From an uncultured Bacilli bacterium (GTDB lineage Bacteria > Bacillota_I > Bacilli_A > RF39 > UBA660): DNA of 7,859 nucleotides. The notes under the pieces were generated by a model. That model saw nothing but the letters and a program-made list of their open reading frames with translations. It had not been told where the DNA came from and did not search any database. Within the stretch, counting starts at the first letter, position 1; each line of letters starts with the position of its first letter. Below are positions 1-5,679 of this stretch, one piece after another. Made by a program: the position numbers and the translations under genes. The stretch lies in contig CANPXQ010000042.1 of assembly GCA_947586295.1 (NCBI GenBank), forward strand, positions 1 to 7,859. The letters are read 5' to 3'.

Positions 1-1
1 A

Positions 2-526
2 GATTGGTGGGATAGTAGTTTAAAAGAATATTTAAATAATGATTTTTTAAATACTTTTGATGATAATTGGCAACAAAAAATTGCTTCCGTAGATTGGAAT
101 GTAGATGGTGTTAGTTATACTTATGCTTTAGAGAAAAATGCTCAAGAAACCTTTAATTATGAATTAGGTAATAACTTTGATGAAAATGGAATGGTTATTG
201 AAGCTAAAGTAGGATTAATGTATTTGACTGATTTTTATTATGGGGCTGCCCCAGATTATTGGAACCTTCCCGGATTTAAAACTGGTGCTTCTGCCAATGA
301 TTATCGCAACTCTTTGCAAGATAATTATTTAGCCCATAATGATGAGTATCTATTAACGGTAAATAAAGATGCTAATCAAGTATATCGTAGTTTTGCTGCC
401 GGCTATTTAGGAGCAGATACTAATATTGATAAACCATTATATATTCGTCCCGTATTTTATTTATATAGTAATGTAACTGTTATATCTGGATCTGGTTCAA
501 TTATCGATCCATATCGAATTAATTAG
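2..526 (+). CDS. C-terminal part of a large surface / pseudopilin-associated protein (5' end outside window)
   Basis: The frame is open from the first bases of the window to TAG at 524-526, giving 174 residues. The first in-frame ATG (191) is not a credible start, because protein-like sequence rich in Trp and Tyr (DWWDSSLKEYLN) already runs before it; the true start lies upstream of the window. There is no transmembrane segment or sortase motif in the visible part, and no cysteine. The tail reads IRPVFYLYSNVTVISGSGS followed by a DPYRI ending. This resembles, from memory, the RPVxxLxSxVxIxxGxGTxxxPYxI tail of extracellular proteins in uncultured gut Bacillota, several of which carry prepilin-type N-termini. 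The next gene, 14 bp downstream, is a prepilin, so this may be a pilus-associated or tip protein of the same operon. Function is not established; ligand binding or adhesion would be a guess. Confidence 0.75.
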   Translation, partial: DWWDSSLKEYLNNDFLNTFDDNWQQKIASVDWNVDGVSYTYALEKNAQETFNYELGNNFDENGMVIEAKVGLMYLTDFYYGAAPDYWNLPGFKTGASANDYRNSLQDNYLAHNDEYLLTVNKDANQVYRSFAAGYLGADTNIDKPLYIRPVFYLYSNVTVISGSGSIIDPYRIN

Positions 527-534
527 GAGGAAGG
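525..534 (+). promoter_or_regulatory. Shine-Dalgarno site of the prepilin gene, overlapping the upstream stop
   Basis: AGGAGG at 525-530 continues as AAGG to 534 and shares its first two bases with the TAG stop of the preceding gene. The spacing to ATG 541 is 10 nt from AGGAGG, or 6 nt from the second GG. The overlap implies that the two genes share one transcript and are probably translationally coupled. It also fixes the start of the downstream gene at 541. Confidence 0.8.
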
Positions 535-540
535 TTAATT

Positions 541-1098
541 ATGAATAATAAAGGTTTAACTTTAATTGAATTAATAATTAGTGTTATATTAATTACAGTA
601 GTAATGTTATTTATGTATAATTTATTAAATGATGTAAATAATGAAAATAATGATAATTCTTATGCTCAAGAAAATCAAGTAAATAGAAGTGAAATTATTC
701 AAACAATTGAAGATGTTTTATTAGGTAGAAGAATTAATTTAACGGAAATAAAAGATGAAAGTATAGCCGATAATTTAAAATTACAATTTATATTTTCGGA
801 TAGTACAACTGCTTATTTAGAAGCAACAAATAATACTATTACTTTTACCAATCCTGAAGGTAAAACCCGAAAATGGACAATGGTAGATGCCACTATAAAT
901 ATAGATAAAGTATTTACTAGTTATGCTAAAAGTAATGGAATATATTCTTTATTAATTAATTTAGAAGTTTATACAGATAATGATAATAATCGTAAATGTC
1001 CAACGTGTACAAATAATATTATAGATGATATTATCATAAGCTATGTTGGTGTTGATGAATTAAAAGTAAATAGTTGCTTAGGTTATAATTGTGAGTAA
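541..1098 (+). CDS. Prepilin-type (type IV pilin / pseudopilin) protein with a C-terminal four-cysteine tail
   Basis: This 185-residue protein starts with a class III (prepilin peptidase) signal: MNNKG, then LTLIEL and a hydrophobic helix to about residue 28. Cleavage is expected after Gly5, making Glu10 the +5 glutamate needed for subunit assembly. The helix should hold the precursor in the membrane and then pack in the filament core. Residues 30-150 are a polar, Asn/Asp-rich, mostly beta-type region typical of minor or pseudopilins of the ComG/type II-like systems of Gram-positives. All four cysteines lie in the last 33 residues: C153-x2-C156 and C179-x4-C184. They could form disulphides or bind a metal. 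The gene follows the surface-protein gene by 14 bp and is likely co-transcribed with it. Its last 21 bp overlap the end of the opposing gene. Fibre type (competence pilus or adhesive pilus) cannot be decided, because no ATPase, PilC-like or prepilin peptidase gene is in view. Confidence 0.85.
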   Translation: MNNKGLTLIELIISVILITVVMLFMYNLLNDVNNENNDNSYAQENQVNRSEIIQTIEDVLLGRRINLTEIKDESIADNLKLQFIFSDSTTAYLEATNNTITFTNPEGKTRKWTMVDATINIDKVFTSYAKSNGIYSLLINLEVYTDNDNNRKCPTCTNNIIDDIIISYVGVDELKVNSCLGYNCE

Positions 1099-1920
1099 AA
1101 GGCTAATTAAACCTTGAAGAATTCGTCCTTTTAAAAAATATTTATAGTCTAATTTTTCTTCATTTAAGATTGTTTTAACTTGACTATGGATTGCCAGTCC
1201 TGCAAAAGAAATAAAAAAACTAGCCCATATTTGTTTTAATTTAATACTTAACTTTAAATCTTTTAAATAATTTAATCCTTGAGTTACTTCTAATAAAGAT
1301 TTAATAAGTAAAGTACCATTACTATTTAATTTAAAAAAAGCTTGAATGATATTAGTTACAACCATATAAAAAGTGATTGTACCTAATATCATTATTAAGT
1401 TATTCATACTTTTTTTTATAGATTCTCCTAAATTATAATTAATAGTAGCTTTATTAGTTATAGCTTTATTATTTACTTTTTTAAAATATAATAAATAAAT
1501 TAGCATATTACTTAAATAATGAATAAGAATTAATTTTAAGGTTATATTTAAAGAAAACATTTGGCGAAAAATGTTATACATAAATAAGGGATTAGCGAAA
1601 TAAGTAAATAATAAAGTATAATTGGCTGTTAAAGAATCTAATTTTTTTTGCTTTACAAGATTGCTAATTATATAGGCATTACTAGGAGCACCACTTAATA
1701 ATGATAATATGATTACTAAAGGAATAGCGTTTTTAAAGATTTTATCAAAATTTAAATTAATTAAAATATCAGATAATATAAACATAATAAAAAGAAAGGG
1801 AAAGACATTTTTAAGCCATATATTTACCGCATTTATACTACTAGTATATACAATATCTGCATATAGAAATAAAGAAAATATAAAGATAAATATTCCTAAA
1901 TAGATTATTTTTAATTTCAT
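1078..1920 (-). CDS. ylbJ: YlbJ-family integral membrane protein (sporulation-associated / nucleoside-recognition-like)
   Basis: This is a 280-residue, highly hydrophobic protein with about seven or eight membrane segments. Family marks appear in the right order: WLKNVFPFLFIMFILSD (35-51, matching the W-x-P-LFPFFI start of YlbJ), GAPS (77-80, the G-x-PS/G loop), YFANPLF (107-113), LEVTQGL (210-216, matching the LExTnG motif) and SFAGLAIHSQV (238-248, matching the GFGGlsvhxQ motif). B. subtilis YlbJ is about 400 residues and is made in the mother cell under sigma-E; this copy is shorter but keeps both halves, so it reads as a compact member and not a fragment. No SD site precedes ATG 1920. An in-frame TAA lies seven to nine bases upstream and the next Met is residue 46, so the start is fixed and the mRNA is probably leaderless. 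It diverges from the ylbL homologue and converges on the prepilin gene. The solute or signal it handles is unknown. Confidence 0.75.
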   Translation of the reverse strand: MKLKIIYLGIFIFIFSLFLYADIVYTSSINAVNIWLKNVFPFLFIMFILSDILINLNFDKIFKNAIPLVIILSLLSGAPSNAYIISNLVKQKKLDSLTANYTLLFTYFANPLFMYNIFRQMFSLNITLKLILIHYLSNMLIYLLYFKKVNNKAITNKATINYNLGESIKKSMNNLIMILGTITFYMVVTNIIQAFFKLNSNGTLLIKSLLEVTQGLNYLKDLKLSIKLKQIWASFFISFAGLAIHSQVKTILNEEKLDYKYFLKGRILQGLISLLLTIIT

Positions 1921-1925
1921 AATTA

Positions 1926-1955
1926 ATTATATGTATTTATAAATATTATTTCACA
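1926..1955 (-). promoter_or_regulatory. Probable promoter of the ylbJ homologue, leaderless
   Basis: On the minus strand TATAAT occupies 1931-1926, only 5 nt before the ATG at 1920, so a normal start point (6-7 nt beyond the -10) falls on the ATG itself. Preceded by CA, the element reads CATATAAT, one base from the sigma-E type -10 CATACAAT that would suit a ylbJ gene. No good -35 of either type is visible: TGTGAA at 1955-1950 is a poor sigma-A match. In DNA this A+T-rich a TATAAT can occur by chance, so the sigma assignment is speculative. Confidence 0.4.
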
Positions 1956-1980
1956 TATATTTTTAAATATCTGCTATAAT
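1950..1980 (+). promoter_or_regulatory. Extended -10 promoter of the ylbL homologue
   Basis: TGCTATAAT at 1972-1980 is an exact extended -10 (TGnTATAAT). A -35-like TTCACA sits at 1950-1955, 5/6 to TTGACA, with a long 19-nt spacer that the extended -10 could offset. The expected start point is near 1986-1987, which leaves a leader of about 10 nt before ATG 1996. Its -35 region coincides with the upstream edge of the opposing ylbJ promoter, so the two polymerase sites lie back to back and may compete. Confidence 0.65.
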
Positions 1981-1985
1981 TAAAT

Positions 1986-1991
1986 AGGTGA
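1986..1991 (+). promoter_or_regulatory. Shine-Dalgarno AGGTGA at the extreme 5' end of the ylbL mRNA
   Basis: AGGTGA, complementary to the UCACCU of the 16S rRNA tail, lies 4 nt before ATG 1996. The same AGGTGA with 4-5 nt spacing precedes the flippase (6978-6973, minus strand) and the RelA/SpoT gene (7032-7037), so this is the usual form of the site in this genome. Here it begins at about the predicted transcription start, so it would sit at the very end of the message. Confidence 0.7.
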
Positions 1992-1995
1992 TAAA

Positions 1996-3000
1996 ATGAA
2001 TATATTAAATAAAATTAAAGATTTTATTAAAAATAATTATAAATCATTACTTATTATATTGTTTATTTATTTATTATTTACTATTGATTTACCTTATGTT
2101 GTTTATACTCCAGGGGGAATAGTAAATTTAAATGAACGCATAAATATTGAAAATGATAATATAAAGGGAAGTTTATCAATGTGTTATGTCTCAATGATGA
2201 AAGGAACTCTTCCCATTTTAGCTTTATCTTATGTTTTTCCGAATTGGGATATAATTGATAAAAATGAAATTACCATCGATAATGGATCGGTAAATGATTT
2301 AATAACCTTAGAAAAACTATATATGGATTCTTCTATTGATAATGCGACTATTTTAGCATATAAAACGGCGGGTAAAAATATTGAAATAACTAAGGTAAAT
2401 AATAATGTTATTTATATTTCGCCAATGGCAGATACGAGTATTAAATTATATGATAAGATTATTAAAATTAATGATGTAGATGTAAAGACAATGGATGATT
2501 TAAAAAAACAAGTTAATAGTTATGCCGAAAATGATACGGTAACGCTTACGGTTATAAGAAATAATAAGGAAGTTGCCACATCGGCTAAAATATATAAAGT
2601 GGATGATGAATTAAAAATAGGGATAAGTACTTTAACTACTTATGAATATGATACTATACCGCCTATTAAAATAAAAACAAAACAAAGTGAGTCTGGTTCT
2701 TCGGGTGGATTGATGCTAAGTCTAGCTATATATAATAAAATAACGGATGAAGATATTACCCACGGTAAAAAAATAGTAGGTACAGGAACTATTGATATTG
2801 ATGGTACGGTAGGAGCTATAGATGGTGTTAAATATAAAATATTAGGGGCTGTTAAAAATAAAGCTGATGTTTTTCTTGTACCCGAAGAAAATTATAAAGA
2901 AGCTTTAGAAGTAAAAAAGGCTAATAATTTAGATATTGTAATTAAAGATGTTTCGACATTTAATGAAGCGTTAGATTATTTAAAATATGAGTTAAAATAA
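1996..3000 (+). CDS. ylbL: Membrane-anchored PDZ / Lon-type serine protease (YlbL/SepM family)
   Basis: This 334-residue protein matches the usual family length of about 340. Order of parts: a short basic N-terminus, one transmembrane helix (about 17-36) that would place the rest outside the membrane, the family-specific PGGIVNLNERI and YVSMMKGTLP segment (39-73), a PDZ domain (about 130-205, with ISPMADTSIKLYDKIIKIND), then a Lon-type S16 protease domain (about 220-330). The Ser-Lys dyad is S236 in GSSGG and K279 in IDGVKYK. They are 43 residues apart, the same spacing as S679 and K722 of E. coli Lon. The serine motif reads GSSGG where Lon has GPSAG, a conservative variant. Relatives trim secreted peptides or membrane proteins (SepM matures a competence peptide in Streptococcus mutans), but the substrate here is unknown. 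The gene has its own promoter and is followed 117 bp later by mutS. No strong terminator separates them. Confidence 0.9.
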   Translation: MNILNKIKDFIKNNYKSLLIILFIYLLFTIDLPYVVYTPGGIVNLNERINIENDNIKGSLSMCYVSMMKGTLPILALSYVFPNWDIIDKNEITIDNGSVNDLITLEKLYMDSSIDNATILAYKTAGKNIEITKVNNNVIYISPMADTSIKLYDKIIKINDVDVKTMDDLKKQVNSYAENDTVTLTVIRNNKEVATSAKIYKVDDELKIGISTLTTYEYDTIPPIKIKTKQSESGSSGGLMLSLAIYNKITDEDITHGKKIVGTGTIDIDGTVGAIDGVKYKILGAVKNKADVFLVPEENYKEALEVKKANNLDIVIKDVSTFNEALDYLKYELK

Positions 3001-3009
3001 TTTAAAAGT

Positions 3010-3072
3010 ATAACTACAACTTCTAATAAACATTTTTTTAGATGTAAATTCTTAGTTATTTAGTTTATCTAA
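3010..3072. repeat. Weak A+T-rich inverted repeats in the 117-bp ylbL-mutS gap
   Basis: ATAACTA (3010-3016) pairs with TAGTTAT (3053-3059) around a 36-nt loop that contains a small ACAT/ATGT pairing (3030-3033 with 3042-3045). Alternatively TTAGAT (3038-3043) pairs with ATCTAA (3067-3072), extended by AAA (3046-3048) with TTT (3064-3066). The alternatives are mutually exclusive. Neither is G+C-rich or followed by a clear T tract, so this is not a convincing intrinsic terminator. It may be chance pairing in A+T-rich DNA. Confidence 0.25.
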
Positions 3073-3091
3073 TACATTTTAAAAGAAATTA

Positions 3092-3100
3092 TGATATAAT
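3092..3100 (+). promoter_or_regulatory. Extended -10 promoter of mutS
   Basis: TGATATAAT at 3092-3100 is a second exact TGnTATAAT. The -35 is poor (AATACA at 3071-3076, 18-nt spacer), as is common for extended -10 promoters. The predicted start is near 3106-3107, giving a leader of about 11 nt before ATG 3118. This makes mutS independently transcribed from the upstream protease gene. Confidence 0.65.
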
Positions 3101-3107
3101 AAACGAC

Positions 3108-3112
3108 GTGAT
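3108..3112 (+). promoter_or_regulatory. Ribosome binding site of mutS (GTGAT)
   Basis: GTGAT, the 3' part of the GGAGGTGAT anti-SD complement, lies 5 nt before ATG 3118. It is weaker than the AGGTGA of the neighbouring genes. The ATG at 3111 is out of frame. The start at 3118 gives an N-terminus (NLSPMMQQYMEIK) that matches the normal MutS beginning, so it is preferred. Confidence 0.55.
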
Positions 3113-3117
3113 GAAGT

Positions 3118-5661
3118 ATGAAACGTAGTGAAGTTAATCGAGATAATTTAAGTCCAATGATGCAACAATATATGGAAATAAAAGACGAATATGAAAATGA
3201 ACTTCTTCTATATCGTTTGGGCGATTTTTATGAATTGTTTTTTGAAGATGCTTTAATTGCTTCCCGGGAACTAGAATTAACTTTAACCGGACGCGTAGCT
3301 GGCTTAGAAGAAAGAGTTCCAATGTGTGGAGTTCCGCATCATACTGTTAAAAGTTATATTGAAAAATTAGTTAGTAAAGGATATCGTGTTGCTATTGTGG
3401 AACAATTAGAAGATCCTAAAACTGCTAAAGGAATGGTTAAAAGGGGTGTAGTAGATGTTTTTAGTAAAGGAACTATTGCTGATGCTGATTTATTAAATGC
3501 TAAAGAATCTTCTTGTATTAGTAGTTTATTACTATTTGATGAGGTAATTGTTATGTGTATCCTTGATTTATCGACAAGTTATCTCGCTACTTTAACAATT
3601 CCTAATGCATTAGATAAATTAGTTAACGAAATTCATAATTATAATATTAAAGAAGTAGTTGTCAAAAGCGATTTTGATAAATCTATAATAAATATATTAA
3701 AAACTAATTATGGAATTGAAATATCATACAATGATTTATTTATAGAAGATAAATATGCGACTCTTATAAATAAAATAAATGATATTAGAATTAAAATGGG
3801 TGTTAAGCATTTATTTTATTACGTCGATCATAAAATATTAAAAGATTTAAGTTATATTACAGATATTGATTATATTAATCGTAATTTATATTTAGAAATG
3901 GATATTCATACGATTAGAAATTTAGAATTAACCGAAACTGTGCGTTTAAAAGATCGAATGTATTCTTTAATTTGGCTTATTGATAAATGTAAAACCGCTA
4001 TGGGAAGTCGTAAACTTAAATTGTGGTTATTAAACCCTTTAAAAGATAAAGAAAAGATTTATGAACGTTATGATAAAATTGAAAAACTAAATAATGAATT
4101 TATTCTAAAAGATGAATTAAAAAAAGCTTTATTTGAAATATATGATTTAGAACGTCTCACAGGGAAAACTATAAATGGCGCATTAAACCCTAGAGATTTA
4201 ATTCAACTTAAGAAATCTTTAGAAGTACTACCCCAAATTAAAGAAATATGTCAAAAATTAAACTTTAATTATAATATTAATACGCATCAAAATATATACG
4301 ATATTTTAGAAAAAGCTCTTATTGAAGATGCACCTATTTCTTTAAAAGAAGGGGGTATTATTAAAGATGGTTATAATCAAGAATTAGATGAGATAAAAAG
4401 TATTCGCAGTGGAGGCAAAGAGTTTATTGCGCAGTTTGAAGAAAAAATTAAAAATCAAACGGGAATTAAAAATTTAAAAATTGGTTATAATAAAGTATTT
4501 GGTTATTATATTGAAGTATCTAAGGGGCAAAAAAACTTAGTTAAAGAAGAATTTAAATGGGAAAGAAGACAAACTTTAACCAATGGGGAAAGATATATTT
4601 CTCCAGAATTAAAAGAAAAAGAAGCGATGATTTTAAATGCGGAAGAAAAAATAAATAATTTAGAATATGATTTATTTATGGAAATAAAAGAAATAATCAA
4701 AAAAGAAATTGTAAATATTAAAAATACGGCCGATATAATTAGTGAATTAGATTGTTTAGTTGCTTTAGCCGTATGTTCCGAAGAATATAATTTAATTCGT
4801 CCTAATTTAAATATGGAACACGTTGTGGAAATTAAAAATGGAAGACATCCAGTGGTAGAAATAGTAAATAAAAAAGAATATGTTCCTAATGATTGTATTT
4901 TAAATAAGGGAATAAATACTTTATTAATTACGGGACCAAATATGAGTGGTAAATCGACATTTATGCGTCAGCTAGCGATAATGAGTATTCTAGCCCAAAT
5001 GGGATCTTTTGTTCCTGCCACCAGTGCTAATTTACCAATTTTTGATAAAATATTTACCAGAATTGGGGCTAGTGATGACTTAGTAAGTGGAGAATCGACA
5101 TTTATGGTCGAAATGAAAGAAGCGAAAAATGCTATTTTAAATGCCACTAGTGATAGCTTAATATTATTTGATGAACTAGGAAGAGGAACAGCAACTTATG
5201 ATGGTATCAGCTTAGCCCAAGGAATACTCGAATATATTAGTGAAAATATTCACGCCATAACACTTTTTTCTACGCACTATCACGAATTAACACATTTAGA
5301 AAAAAAATATCCCAATATTAAAAATGTCCACGTATCGGCCATAGAAGAAAATAATAGTATTACTTTTTTACATAAAGTTAAAAATGGAGCTATTGATAAA
5401 AGCTATGGTATTCACGTTGCTAGATTAGCGGGTATGCCCGATAAATTATTAAATAGGGCAACAGATATATTAAATAATTATGAAAAAAAGAAAAATAATA
5501 ATCCGCATAATGAAATCCAATTATCCCTAGATTTTACTAAAGATGAAAAAGATGATGAAATAAAAACAAAATTAAAGGATTTAGATGTTTTAAATATAAG
5601 TCCTATAGAAGCATTAAATATATTATATGAATTAAAAAAAGATATTGATAAAGATAATTAA
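3118..5661 (+). CDS. mutS: DNA mismatch repair ATPase MutS
   Basis: This is a complete 847-residue MutS, close to the usual 850-860. It recognises mispaired or looped bases after replication and uses ATP to signal repair. Visible parts: the mismatch-binding domain with GDFYEL (35-40), in which Phe37 and Glu39 form the Phe-x-Glu pair that inserts at the mismatch; connector, lever and clamp regions (about 130-570); Walker A GPNMSGKST (606-614); the STFMVEM signature (660-666); Walker B LILFDELGRG (681-690); and the STH switch (718-720). Near the C-terminus QLSLDF (801-806) is a sliding-clamp binding motif, at nearly the same place as QLSFF in B. subtilis MutS. It is followed by the conserved SPIEALNILYELK dimer segment (828-840). 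All key ATPase residues are present, so the protein should be active. No mutL follows, although mutS and mutL are often adjacent in Bacillota. The gene ends tail to tail with the flippase gene, sharing 4 bp (TTAA). Confidence 0.98.
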   Translation: MKRSEVNRDNLSPMMQQYMEIKDEYENELLLYRLGDFYELFFEDALIASRELELTLTGRVAGLEERVPMCGVPHHTVKSYIEKLVSKGYRVAIVEQLEDPKTAKGMVKRGVVDVFSKGTIADADLLNAKESSCISSLLLFDEVIVMCILDLSTSYLATLTIPNALDKLVNEIHNYNIKEVVVKSDFDKSIINILKTNYGIEISYNDLFIEDKYATLINKINDIRIKMGVKHLFYYVDHKILKDLSYITDIDYINRNLYLEMDIHTIRNLELTETVRLKDRMYSLIWLIDKCKTAMGSRKLKLWLLNPLKDKEKIYERYDKIEKLNNEFILKDELKKALFEIYDLERLTGKTINGALNPRDLIQLKKSLEVLPQIKEICQKLNFNYNINTHQNIYDILEKALIEDAPISLKEGGIIKDGYNQELDEIKSIRSGGKEFIAQFEEKIKNQTGIKNLKIGYNKVFGYYIEVSKGQKNLVKEEFKWERRQTLTNGERYISPELKEKEAMILNAEEKINNLEYDLFMEIKEIIKKEIVNIKNTADIISELDCLVALAVCSEEYNLIRPNLNMEHVVEIKNGRHPVVEIVNKKEYVPNDCILNKGINTLLITGPNMSGKSTFMRQLAIMSILAQMGSFVPATSANLPIFDKIFTRIGASDDLVSGESTFMVEMKEAKNAILNATSDSLILFDELGRGTATYDGISLAQGILEYISENIHAITLFSTHYHELTHLEKKYPNIKNVHVSAIEENNSITFLHKVKNGAIDKSYGIHVARLAGMPDKLLNRATDILNNYEKKKNNNPHNEIQLSLDFTKDEKDDEIKTKLKDLDVLNISPIEALNILYELKKDIDKDN

Positions 5662-5679
5662 TTATTCAATGTCTTTTTT
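5634..5679. terminator. Bidirectional intrinsic terminator over the mutS / flippase stop codons
   Basis: Seven A (5634-5640), a hairpin (5641-5673) and six T (5674-5679) make a symmetrical terminator that could work on both strands. GATATTGA (5641-5648) pairs with TCAATGTC (5666-5673), 8 bp including one G-T pair. After a 5-nt bulge, ATAA (5654-5657) pairs with TTAT (5662-5665) around the loop TTAA. That loop is exactly the 4-bp overlap holding both stop codons: TAA of mutS at 5659-5661, and TAA of the flippase at 5660-5658 on the minus strand. On the minus strand the hairpin is followed by the complement of the A run, i.e. seven T. The stem is A+T-rich, so efficiency is uncertain. Confidence 0.7.

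Noticed and set aside
191..526. ATG 191 as the start of a 111-residue protein
   Set aside because: The frame is open back to position 2 with protein-like sequence, and no SD precedes 191. The gene is a fragment cut by the window edge.
1096..1133. TAAAAGG / CCTTTTA inverted repeat as a terminator for the prepilin and ylbJ genes
   Set aside because: The stem is short, the loop is 24 nt, and there is no T run after the stem on either strand.
1709..1903. A 64-codon plus-strand open frame
   Set aside because: It lies fully inside the antisense of the YlbJ-family gene, has no SD site and no recognisable protein features. It is a shadow of the real gene.
3134..3322. A 62-codon minus-strand open frame inside mutS
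   Set aside because: It is antisense to the strongly conserved MutS N-terminal domain; no SD site or family resemblance.
4506..4700. A 64-codon minus-strand open frame inside mutS
   Set aside because: It is antisense to the conserved MutS core and clamp region; a shadow frame.
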